A stretch of 64,000 nt of DNA, from positions 62,001-126,000 of the forward strand of contig CAKQKE010000003.1 in NCBI GenBank assembly GCA_934247935.1, read 5' to 3'. The translations under genes were made by a program, and so were the position numbers. The notes beneath the pieces are model-generated. The model had not been told where the DNA came from and did not search any database. It saw only the letters and a list, made by a program, of their open reading frames with translations. Source of the DNA: an uncultured Clostridia bacterium (GTDB lineage Bacteria > Bacillota > Clostridia > Christensenellales > Borkfalkiaceae). Positions 48,401 to 55,795 of the stretch are shown here, one piece after another. The first letter of the stretch is position 1. Every line of letters begins with the position of its first letter.

Positions 48401-49916
48401 TGTAGTTCATCGTTTTACCCACGCCGCCTATTACGACGTAAGGAAGAGTGATAGATTTTGTAGTATCGGTTTCACTTACCGCAGCGTAAAGTTTGTCGAT
48501 AAAGTTGATTTCGTTTCCGTTTCCGTCAGAAGAGTTGGTAAGAAAAGCAACCGTTTCGTTTCCTCCCTCGTTTCCGAGAATATAGGGGGATTTCTGACCC
48601 TCGATAGAAGCGACCGTGAACGATGTGTTGTACGAACCCGGCGAACCTACCGTACCGCTATCGGGATTCGTTGCAAGGTTTGTACCGTTGCCGCCGCCGA
48701 AACCGGAAGAATATTCGTTACCTGCCGCGACAACCAGACTTATGCCCGCGTTTTCGATGTTTTCGTAAACTCTCGTGACACGTTCGTCCGATTCGAAATC
48801 GGAGAAACCGCCGGTAGAACCCAAACTCATGTTGATTACGTCAACGCCGAGTTTTGTACAGTCTTCCAAAGCCCTTAAAATATCGAGCGTATCCGCACCG
48901 CCGAAACCCTTTTTGTCGAAGTTGTTTGAGAAAACCTTCATTATAGCGAGTTGCGCATTGGGTGCTACGCCTATGAAAGTATTTCCCGCCGCGTCGACAA
49001 CTTTGCTGTCGTCTTTACCTGCGATAATACCCGCAACGTGCACGCCGTGAGAAGAATATCCCGGGAAAACGTCCGCGTCGTCGTCCGCATAGTCGAATGC
49101 ATAAGGCACTTTGTCGCTGTAATATACGTCGTTTACCGAATAACCGAGTGCATAACTGTCGAGTTGGCTCATTCTTTCGGCAACGTATTCTTTATCCCAT
49201 GCGAGCGTGCTTTCAGGCGGAATTGTCTGGAACGCAGCGTGATAAGCGTCGAGACCGGTGTCGAGTACGGCAACTACCGTACCTTCGCCCTTGTAATCTA
49301 TGTTGCTGGAATCGTAAACGCCCGTCGAATATACGGGAGTGTAATTGCTTACTTGCTCTACCGTGGGTTCGTAATAAAATTCCGAACGATATACGCCTTT
49401 TACTCCGCTTATCGACGAAAGTTTTTTATAGTCCGATGCGTCTATACGCAAACCGACGCCGTTTAACACCGTATTGTAGTAATGTTTTACTTCATAATCG
49501 ATGCCGCTTCTGTTGAGCGCGCTCATAAATTTATTCTGTTCTTTCTTTAATTCGGACGCATAATTGTTTGCCGCAAAAGTCGTGACGAAATCCGAAAATT
49601 TTTCGTTTCCGTCGTAGATATCGTACAAACCGTCGCCGCCGAGGTCGACTATTACGCTTATTGTGCCTTGAACTTCGGACTCTTCGTCTTTGACCATTAC
49701 CGAATCGTTGAATTTCGACGTGACCATTTCGGTATCGTCGTATTGTCCGTTGACTTTTTCGAGTATCTTTGAAGAAGTGTCTATTCTGCTTGTCGACACA
49801 GACTCACCGTAAGCGGTGGGTTTTTCATACCACGTCGACATGCTCGTAACGCACATTGTCGTTGCAAGGCAAACTCCCAATAATGCTGAAAGTAATCTTC
49901 TGTTTTTTTTGCGCAT
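42417..49916 (-). CDS. Giant cell-surface subtilisin-like protease with BspA-type leucine-rich repeats
   Basis: 2,499 residues. Signal peptide (about 1-36); inhibitor I9-like propeptide (about 85-180); S8 catalytic domain with Asp219 (VVAVLDTGLD), His290 (SSHGVHVAG), oxyanion Asn400 (AAGN) and Ser641 (GTSMATP), interrupted by a PA domain (about 480-590), as in lactocepin and C5a peptidase. Fn3-like and bacterial Ig-like domains (Big_2 near KQGSAFITATA) follow. Then come more than twenty LRR_5 (BspA-type) repeats (about 1390-2110), a coiled region, a Big_3-like domain, a Cys-containing KGCNGALAG motif, a transmembrane helix and a basic tail KNKKGKKSNE. It should degrade extracellular protein at the cell surface, with the repeats binding substrate or host matrix. 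The nearby Opp importer could take up the peptides. Confidence 0.93.
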   Translation of the reverse strand: MRKKNRRLLSALLGVCLATTMCVTSMSTWYEKPTAYGESVSTSRIDTSSKILEKVNGQYDDTEMVTSKFNDSVMVKDEESEVQGTISVIVDLGGDGLYDIYDGNEKFSDFVTTFAANNYASELKKEQNKFMSALNRSGIDYEVKHYYNTVLNGVGLRIDASDYKKLSSISGVKGVYRSEFYYEPTVEQVSNYTPVYSTGVYDSSNIDYKGEGTVVAVLDTGLDAYHAAFQTIPPESTLAWDKEYVAERMSQLDSYALGYSVNDVYYSDKVPYAFDYADDDADVFPGYSSHGVHVAGIIAGKDDSKVVDAAGNTFIGVAPNAQLAIMKVFSNNFDKKGFGGADTLDILRALEDCTKLGVDVINMSLGSTGGFSDFESDERVTRVYENIENAGISLVVAAGNEYSSGFGGGNGTNLATNPDSGTVGSPGSYNTSFTVASIEGQKSPYILGNEGGNETVAFLTNSSDGNGNEINFIDKLYAAVSETDTTKSITLPYVVIGGVGKTMNYTASIRRQLQREPTIALVKRGDISFADKIQFAKDNGAVACVIYNNLSGTIRMSLGELTDPIPACSIGLEAGTSLVNNAKSGKGTMTFSYGNTAGPFMSEFSSWGPTPSLELKPEITAYGGKILSAVAGGYDEYSGTSMATPNMAGMTAIVRQYLKEQEPTLTGAALNARVIQLLMSTTTMVLNNEGNPYSPRKQGAGLGFLENALYTKGYITVKDDAGNVKQKTKLELYDDPLRTGKYDLKFTVNNISDGTISYVPNLYTMTETIAVDGKTVAEKAHMLDDTGVQVEILGGSGRYENGRIVVDANSSVDVKIRLTLGDEGRAYIEKNFKNGMYVEGFVRLEQGKDNSGEEICDIGVPYLAFYGDWAAADLLDYTCYEISESENDSSVEPEDKLKASASATTPLGLYEDRYIIPLGTYIYSMDENDVAITASSDKAAISMFNKEDNSLYGSDAISELYYIYGGLLRGAKQLDTQIIDTSTGELVYKNTVYNQRKSYAGGGANVGSPIYLGINPYEWDWNNNTEYEFTMTGKIDWKDGKANNDTFKFNFTVDYEAPTITDYRVRYESYVENKKTKYDIYLDVDVYDNQYSMALMPAYIEDRTIYSITQYPIPIHSEKNSVTTVSFNITDYYEEYFKTGKLFLYPVDYAMNHSLYRVGYAEATDYPDRVKFETDNKLSFVTTGKEGSGDDAYEYDVYKITLAPNEVYKLNQITTPADTVAYKLTWTSSDDNSVIAYEDEIFALAEARQVLLELSANGRILAQVKVSVSGEAKAEPILQTFSFKPVVNGDRYVQAVNGSLKLRNSTQLQLEVETDPWYYQGLELTWSTSNADIVSVDQNGVITTHKQGSAFITATAKHNPLLAPSIYVTVISDFNVRSYTLYNYYGGEVCEIPEELNVMYLNEDCFKDNTTVKRIILPKTLTEIPANAFSGCTNLEYIYIPSSCVAIMQNAFNGCTSLKEIDLGKFENKRNDDDDDGNPTTGTLTVGRSAFANCTSLTTIKNPERLTGAFSNAFENCTSLESLDISGLRIAQSNLFAGCTSLTQVTMSSDTNLGAGIFANCTSLESIVIKSSKVPDMAFYGCTNLKNVTFEGSVDYIGTQAFGGCSSLTKITLPGGTYTLGEDAFGGCTNLSEVTFSQGTKLQGDIILPFKNCTSLQSIEVNENNENYTSVGGVLYDKQKTTVLLVPVLAAGYAIPDSVTKVGASAFAGNTNLTTIDLSRFEKIGAYAFAGTGLRNVTIPAVLTAIPDGMFANANQLLEVNFVTGIQLTKIGDYAFENCNMLSQVVLPETVTEIGDGAFLGCSAVRSIKLTNVQTIGSEAFSGTGISKITAKNTTTLKDGAFWGMSSLVQADLGAITEMGDLVFVETMLESNGSYYPRGLTKLSKVTFAEGTTVIGARAFMTALRSEFDSLTEVVIPNTVETIGANAFYGRSKLATLNLSGVKTVGDQAFYNCSSLKNLDLTSAETIGAAAFANTTALKVAEMPSLTKVGASAFQNSGIETLVLGSIEVIDSYAFANTKIKSLTIPSSLSSYTYDESWFEINTNGDPEEIKGKKTLRIMNGAFQNLVNLTKFDVESTNAAFFADENGALYARVADGYVLVQYPAGNTAEEYTVLDGTVRIADNAFYQDKHLKKITFPKTLKSIGSFAFYGAAVEDYVFNAVEAPILESLCMMLDMTYLGDLANTIAYVFSPVLGYESTIYYANFGDFAGLVLERNNYFSYLKRLEEAGSNVDKYKDYVMPEFKHKLTRPQNGEGYSTPIWLAYFSEENTTLTDYAADRTTQNAIDKINGIPSADEINTEINGLSDVEAKLTKLAQISAELSVARTAYNEITDVNQRALVTEYSRLLASEKAVRDLKADLGQPVNVDRLERNGSYETLYTEGEKFDPKDMVITAVFEDGSSIVLTKDDYVLDKTGALTANDEKVTISYGGKQLELLIQVKANSQGDSSSDSNGSDSVITPDDKGCNGALAGTLIAVACVLAAAAVAVVLIKNKKGKKSNE

Positions 49917-49983
49917 GATTAATTTCTCCGTTTATAATTTTCTGACCGCCCTCGATTTTCACCCGAGAACTACGTAAGGCTTA

Positions 49984-50235
49984 CTATTTAAGCCATAAAT
50001 AAAGTAACAAAAACACCAACGCAAAAGACGTAAGCACCACTATTATTCTCGGGAGCATCACCGAGAACATCGCCTTTGTCATGGCTCTCTTTTCTTTTTT
50101 GGTGAGGTCGGATTTGCATTTGTCTTTTTCGGCACGAGGGGTTTTTCCTTTTTCCCATTCGGGCAAAAGACCATCCATCGAAGCAATAACTCTGCCGTCA
50201 TCCCAATCGTCTTTCTTTTTGCGATTCTTGTCCAT
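49984..50235 (-). CDS. Small membrane protein, unknown function
   Basis: 83 residues: a highly charged N-terminal half (KNRKKKDDWDDGR ... KKEKRAM) and one C-terminal transmembrane helix of about 22 residues, i.e. a tail-anchored layout. No family recognised. Lies 67 bases upstream of the giant protease gene on the same strand and may be co-transcribed. The start is ambiguous: GTG at 50241 or ATG at 50235. Neither has a Shine-Dalgarno sequence, and a TATAAT ends 9 bases before the ATG. Confidence 0.55.
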   Translation of the reverse strand: MDKNRKKKDDWDDGRVIASMDGLLPEWEKGKTPRAEKDKCKSDLTKKEKRAMTKAMFSVMLPRIIVVLTSFALVFLLLYLWLK

Positions 50236-50241
50236 ATACAC

Positions 50242-50630
50242 TTCATTATACCATTAATCAACCTAAATAGCAAATATTTTATCCCCGTTTAGTATGTATT
50301 TTTATAATTAAATTATAGATAATATTTAAAATAATATATATCAGTGAAAATTTAATGAAAATATATATTTAACGGCGATTTTTTGTAAATGTTTTCCACA
50401 TGGCGCAATCGTGCGATTTTAAGCAAATTTACCCTGAAATTTTAAGTGGAACAAACTTATTGATTTTAAAAAGAGCAACTTTACAATTTTAAGTAAAATT
50501 TCCCGGCAGATTTCTTTTACGGTAAGCATGTTGATTGTTTTAAAAACTATTAAATCGTTGATTTTCGGGGCAAAATAAAAAACGCAGAAATTGCCCTATG
50601 CAATCCCCACGCCTTTTTAAAGTTTTTTAA
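50242..50630. other. AT-rich gap without genes
   Basis: Long A/T runs and a few short direct repeats (AAGTAAAATTTCCC, AAGCAAATTTACCC). I see no gene. Confidence 0.6.
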
Positions 50631-50664
50631 CAGCAGGCGAAAAGAGTTGTCTTTTCGCCTGCTG
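50631..50664 (-). terminator. Terminator of the 1,320-residue lipoprotein gene
   Basis: Perfect 15-bp stem CAGCAGGCGAAAAGA / TCTTTTCGCCTGCTG with a four-base loop, 36 bases after the stop. A modest T-rich tail (TTAAAAAACTTT) follows. Confidence 0.85.
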
Positions 50665-50700
50665 AAATTGATTTAAATTGTTAAAATTATACTTTAACGA

Positions 50701-53700
50701 TTAAGCAGCCTTTACAAATTTATTGTTGATTAAAATCTCTTCGTATTCGTCGCTGATAATCAGATTCGTGCCGTCGTATTTACCCGAATAATCATATCCG
50801 GCAAACGTAAATTCAAGCGTTTTCTTTTCGGCGTTGTAAGTATAAGCAACGTTAGCGGAAGTTGCTCCGTTATCCGCAGCCAACGTACCCTTTCCGTCGA
50901 AAGTAAGCGACCAATCGCCAAACGTCCAGGTACCCGCGATTTCGTCAAGAGTTTCTTCGGCTTTTTTAGTAAATTTATTGTTGATTAAAATCTCTTCGTA
51001 TTCGTCGCTGATAAACAAATTCGTGCCGTCGTATTTACCCGAATAATCATATCCGGCAAACGTAAACTCAAGCGTTTTCTTTTCAGCGTTGTAAGTATAC
51101 GCAACGTTAGCGGAAGTTGCTCCGTTATCTGCAGTCAACGTACCCTTTCCGTCGAAAGTAAGCGACCAATCGCCAAACGTCCATGTGCCCGCGATTTCGT
51201 CGAGAGCCTCGGCTACGGTATAAGTCGTGCCGTCTTTACCGAGAGTAGATGCATAACCTGCTGCAACGAAGTTTGTGCCTGCGCCTTCAGCCATGCAGTT
51301 TGCAGGGTTGAATTTCACGAATTCGCCGCCGTAAACAACGATTTTTGCAGTGCCCGCTTCGCGATTTGCATCATAGCAGTTAAGCACGAAGCCGTAAGGA
51401 TCGATATTGCTTGGTTGTTGAACTTCAAACTTGCCGCCATTTACCGTCAAAGTACCCTCGAAAACGTAAACAGCATGTACGTTACCGTTGATATATCCGC
51501 TGTTGATTGTCAACTTCGAGCCGTCGCAAACGTCGATACCGAAGCAATCGTTTTCTTTAGCGAGAAGTTTTCCGTTACCGTCGAGCGTCACCGTTGCGCC
51601 GCCCGCTACGCTTATAAGCGACCAGGTCTTTACGCCTTCGGCATCGTTCCAAAGGTCGGTAGTGTTGGATAAAGTTTTGCCGTTTAAATTAAGAGTGATA
51701 TCCTTGTCGATTACCAAAGTCCGGTCGATAACGATATCGGCGGTAAAGATTATCGTGTTGCCGTTAACCGCATTTTTAAGCGCGGCTTTAAGTTCTTCCG
51801 CAGTGCCGACTTCGTAAGTATCGGGAAGTTCGGGCAATGCGCCTTTTTTGTAAAGAGTAAGGTTGTAATCATTGTCGGAAGTTGCGGCTTTGTCCTCGCT
51901 TGCATAAGCGGTTAAAGAGCCGTCGTCATTTAAAACGAGCAACCATTTATTTACGCCGGAAATAAGCGAAGAAACGTTTAAAATTCCGCAATATGCCGAT
52001 TTATTTCCTTGTCCGTCAAGATTGATGTACGAATTGAAGTTGTACTCCAACTCAACCGTTTTGCCGTTGTAAGTTACCGCCGCCAAAGGATTGCCGTCGT
52101 GGAGTAAACCATTGAATTTAAACGTAACCGTCTGAGCGTTGCCGTTTTCAACGAGATAAGCCTCATATTCGCCGTACATTTTATCGTACAACGCGACGCT
52201 TGATTCCGCAAATTCAACCGCGGTCTGATAAGTGCCGTCGGAAGTTACCGAAATATAACCTTCTTTACCCTCTACGAGAGTAAGCGTCCAATTTTCAAAA
52301 TAACAATATGCCTTTAATACGTTGTTTTCAATCGTATAAGCAGAAGTTTTCCACTCTGCAACCGTTCCGTCTTCATATGCGCCGAACATAAATTCGTTTT
52401 CGGTGATTTTAATGCGGTAGTTGTCCTTTGCGTTTCTGTATTCGCCGAGGAAATAATTGGGCTCTTTGTAAGGAGCGTACACCAAATTATCTTCACCGTA
52501 AGTGTACTCTTCGTAAACATCATCCCAACCGGTCATATATTTTACGTGCAATAAAAGGTTCTTGTTTTCGTCGAGTTTAAGAGTAAAATCACAAGTATTG
52601 CCGTATTTATCTTTTGCGTATTTAGCCTTGAAATACAATTCGGTGTAATTGTAATTACCCGTAAACGAGTAAGATTTGCCGAGATATTCAACCTTTTTAT
52701 CGTCTTGAGTGAGAGTCAGAGTTTCGTCGCCGTTTACGTATACGCCGTTTGATTCTTCAAAGAACAAACCGAGTTTGGACTCTACAACCGCACCCTCTTT
52801 TACGTAAACATAACCGTTTTTGCTGTTTACCGAAGAATAAATAAGCACGTTTCCATTCTCATGTAAGTTATACGTACCGTCGTAACTGTATTTGCCCGTT
52901 CCGGTAACGGTCAATGCCGTTTCGCCTACCGTATAAGCGCCGACGTATTTAGTAGTGCTTGAATTGTACCATGCCGTAAACGTTCCATAGCCGTCGAGTT
53001 GAATATAGTATTTTTGATAAGAAGACATTTCGTAAAGATACTTGCCGTCGTAGCCGATATATTCTTTTACCGTATAAGAAGCATTTTCTGCATCTAACAC
53101 GTAAACTTTTCCGTTTGCAGCAACTTCGTTTCCGCTTATCGTGTATCCATAAGTTTGACCGCCGAGCGTTGCATTGCCGAAGCCGTCGAGCGTAAGTTCG
53201 CCGTCGGCACCGGTATAAGTACCCGCTTCAGCCGCTTTAAGCAAGAAATTAGTGCCCGAAAGTTTTACCTGAAGGTCTTTTTCCACTATAGTGATAATTT
53301 TACCTTCGCCCACTTCGCCGCTTATAGTTACATAAGTATCTTGCGTCGCGTCACGATATACGTACAACGTTTCGCCGTTTACTTTGTAAACAATTAAATA
53401 ATAGTACTTTTCGTCGATATAATTGCTGTACGCTTTTTCTTTCGTTCCGTTGACGTAAATATAGTTATTCTTTTCGTTGACTAAATTGCCTTTTTCGTCA
53501 AACTTGAACGTATATTCGACAGGCGTAGACGAATTACTGTTGCTATATACAAGCGCAGTGTATCCGTTTTCGGTATTTGTTACTCTGCCGTAATATATAT
53601 CGCCGTCGTATTGTTTTACCATACCTTGGGCAAATTCAATCGGCTGACCGCCATGGCTTTCATAAAGACCCGTAAGACCTTCGGATTTAGCAAGCGTGTA

Positions 53701-54663
53701 ATTTTCTACCGCATCTTCTTCATAGATACCATCCCAATAAGCGTGGACTAATTGCAACTGACCGTTCAATAACGTCAAAGTATAATTGTCGTAAGGTCTT
53801 GTGTTTACAACAATTTTAAGGCTTCCGTTAGCAAAAGTCCAACCGTAATCTTTCTGTGCCGTGGAAACATAAACTTTTCCGTCGGCATCAACCACCAAGA
53901 ACAATTTTGCTTCGTCCGAATACCAGGCACCCTGATAAGACTCTTTGTTTACAACTTGCGCGTAGTAAGTGCAATCCGCATCGATTGCCACGCTGTTGAG
54001 TTTGTTGCCGTTTTCGTTATACCAGCCGAGCAATACGCTTCCTTCGGGAAGAGTCAATGCAGGCAAATCGCTTTCCGCAACTTTGCCGTTGCCCGTATAA
54101 AGCACATATGCCGCATATTCTTTATCGCCGTATACAAGCGTAACTTTATATGCGTTCTTTTCGTATTTTGCCTCGTAAGATTGATCTTTATCCGGAACGT
54201 CTCCCAAACGAAGTTGAGTATCTCCGTTAAACCAACCTTTAAATTCATAACCGGGCGCAGCCTCGGGTGCTTGAGGAAGGTCTCCTTCTTTGATTTCTTC
54301 CCCCACGGGCCATCTTACGGTTTGTACCGTATCGTCACCGTTTTTAAACGTAAGCACGTATACCGACTTAACGTATTTTGCGGTAAACGTAACGTGTCCC
54401 GTCACTGCATAATCGGCATCGAGTTTAGCATCTCCCGCATACCAACCGTCGAAAGCATAAGTATCTTCCGCAGCAGGTGCCTGAGGAACTGATTCCGCAT
54501 CGATCGTGTTGCCGTCTTTTACTTCAATCGTCGTCAATGTTTCGCCTTCTGCCGTTGCGAACGTTACCGTCCACGTCCTTTCAAAAGGCACGCCGCACGC
54601 CATCGTGAGCGAAGCGGTGAAAACGAGAAGCAACGCCAACATGAGCACTCTCATTTTTTTCAT
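50701..54663 (-). CDS. Giant lipoprotein 1: InlB repeats, beta-rich tiles, beta-helix
   Basis: 1,320 residues. Signal peptide with lipobox-like TMAC (Cys23). Three InlB B-repeats (about 28-240; e.g. GYEFKGWFNGDTQL) are followed by about seven tiles of 70-110 residues with a G-x-Y/W start and a central L-x-DG-x-G turn (AGTYTGADGELTLDGFGNAT is a clear one). A parallel beta-helix segment (about 985-1140; LTINSGYINGN, LTVNGGKFEV) follows, and finally two nearly identical 82-85-residue tiles beginning LDEIAGTWTFGDWSL. No catalytic motif. Likely a surface adhesin or carbohydrate/protein-binding scaffold; function unknown. AGGAGG ribosome binding site. Confidence 0.8.
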   Translation of the reverse strand: MKKMRVLMLALLLVFTASLTMACGVPFERTWTVTFATAEGETLTTIEVKDGNTIDAESVPQAPAAEDTYAFDGWYAGDAKLDADYAVTGHVTFTAKYVKSVYVLTFKNGDDTVQTVRWPVGEEIKEGDLPQAPEAAPGYEFKGWFNGDTQLRLGDVPDKDQSYEAKYEKNAYKVTLVYGDKEYAAYVLYTGNGKVAESDLPALTLPEGSVLLGWYNENGNKLNSVAIDADCTYYAQVVNKESYQGAWYSDEAKLFLVVDADGKVYVSTAQKDYGWTFANGSLKIVVNTRPYDNYTLTLLNGQLQLVHAYWDGIYEEDAVENYTLAKSEGLTGLYESHGGQPIEFAQGMVKQYDGDIYYGRVTNTENGYTALVYSNSNSSTPVEYTFKFDEKGNLVNEKNNYIYVNGTKEKAYSNYIDEKYYYLIVYKVNGETLYVYRDATQDTYVTISGEVGEGKIITIVEKDLQVKLSGTNFLLKAAEAGTYTGADGELTLDGFGNATLGGQTYGYTISGNEVAANGKVYVLDAENASYTVKEYIGYDGKYLYEMSSYQKYYIQLDGYGTFTAWYNSSTTKYVGAYTVGETALTVTGTGKYSYDGTYNLHENGNVLIYSSVNSKNGYVYVKEGAVVESKLGLFFEESNGVYVNGDETLTLTQDDKKVEYLGKSYSFTGNYNYTELYFKAKYAKDKYGNTCDFTLKLDENKNLLLHVKYMTGWDDVYEEYTYGEDNLVYAPYKEPNYFLGEYRNAKDNYRIKITENEFMFGAYEDGTVAEWKTSAYTIENNVLKAYCYFENWTLTLVEGKEGYISVTSDGTYQTAVEFAESSVALYDKMYGEYEAYLVENGNAQTVTFKFNGLLHDGNPLAAVTYNGKTVELEYNFNSYINLDGQGNKSAYCGILNVSSLISGVNKWLLVLNDDGSLTAYASEDKAATSDNDYNLTLYKKGALPELPDTYEVGTAEELKAALKNAVNGNTIIFTADIVIDRTLVIDKDITLNLNGKTLSNTTDLWNDAEGVKTWSLISVAGGATVTLDGNGKLLAKENDCFGIDVCDGSKLTINSGYINGNVHAVYVFEGTLTVNGGKFEVQQPSNIDPYGFVLNCYDANREAGTAKIVVYGGEFVKFNPANCMAEGAGTNFVAAGYASTLGKDGTTYTVAEALDEIAGTWTFGDWSLTFDGKGTLTADNGATSANVAYTYNAEKKTLEFTFAGYDYSGKYDGTNLFISDEYEEILINNKFTKKAEETLDEIAGTWTFGDWSLTFDGKGTLAADNGATSANVAYTYNAEKKTLEFTFAGYDYSGKYDGTNLIISDEYEEILINNKFVKAA
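50704..51204 (-). repeat. 255-bp tandem duplication in lipoprotein 1
   Basis: Two in-frame units (50704-50949 and 50950-51204), offset exactly 255 bp, with only a handful of base differences and about four amino-acid changes over 82 residues. A recent duplication, or one kept alike by recombination. Confidence 0.9.
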
Positions 54664-55580
54664 GTTTAAACCTCCTGTACGCCTTTCGGCTCAAATAATT
54701 TAAATAATTTCAACGCCGGACATTATTATTTTATTGTGCGTACACGATTACGTATTTATTCTCTGCTTTCCCAGCACTAATTTTGCTTTGTTCAAAGATA
54801 AATTCGCTTTGTCGCAATTTTATCGCAACTATAAAATAATATTATATATAATCGGCGTTATCCCCCCGAAAGGAAATTTTCATTTATTTTATTACAATAC
54901 GTTTCATTTGTCAAATAATTTTAATACATTTTTTGTATTTTATTTGCACCCCGCATTATTTGTGCATGTTTTACACTATTTTTATGAAAATTGCCAAAAA
55001 ACAGCATACTATCGCATTTTTTTTAATATGTAAATTTTATACCACCAGCCTTGCTTTTGATTGGAAAACAATTTTTTATGCATAATTTATACAAAATTAT
55101 GTATATTTACTGTATATCGACCGATTTATGATATTTAATTAAATAAATTAAAACGCACACAATTTTTATTAAAATTAAAAATGAGCATAAAAATTTAATA
55201 TAATTTAATAAATGTCTGACTATTTTTTATTATATTTGTCGGATTTTTATGCCGTCTAACAGGCTGTATATAGTCAAACGAAATCGCTTTTGCAAAATTT
55301 TATTTACATTTTATTTTGTTTTTTAGATCGCAATTTATTTAAATTCCTGTTTTTGCGCCGAGATTTTCATTTGTGCCGTATTCCTTTTTATTTATAATCG
55401 GTTAAATCAAGTAATAATATATATAAATATACCACCGACGCTAAAATCTATCAACAGGGAAACTTATTCGCATTTTGCCGTAAAATAAGCAAAACGCAAA
55501 CGTTTGCAATACCTGAAAAAATTTTATTGCAAACGGTTTATTAATTCATTATGTTGTTAATTCATTATAATAAAATATAA
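54664..55580. other. Long AT-rich gap upstream of lipoprotein 1
   Basis: About 920 bases, very AT-rich, with no gene. It should hold the promoter of lipoprotein 1, but I cannot pick one out reliably. Confidence 0.6.
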
Positions 55581-55633
55581 AAACGCCGCCGGGTAAAGAC
55601 AAACGGAAATGCGCTTATCTGCCCGACGGTGTT
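55581..55633 (-). terminator. Terminator of lipoprotein 2
   Basis: Stem AAACGCCG-cc-GGG / CCC-ga-CGGTGTTT (one G-U pair) with a 27-base loop. On the minus strand it is followed by TTTTTATATTTTATT. It lies 160 bases after the stop codon. Confidence 0.65.
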
Positions 55634-55795
55634 TATTTAAATTTTTAAAATTCTGTATTTTAAAGCGATCAAGCAAGCCGGATTTTTTAATGAAAGATAT
55701 TGCCGGGTTTTAAATTTTATAACCGACAATACCGATTAAATCCCGACGTAAATATCGATTATTTTCAGATATCGTCGCTTTAAATTCTTTCGATA

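Noticed and set aside
50392..50400. DnaA-box-like TTTTCCACA, possible replication origin
   Set aside because: A single near-match in an AT-rich gap, no cluster of boxes and no dnaA or dnaN nearby.
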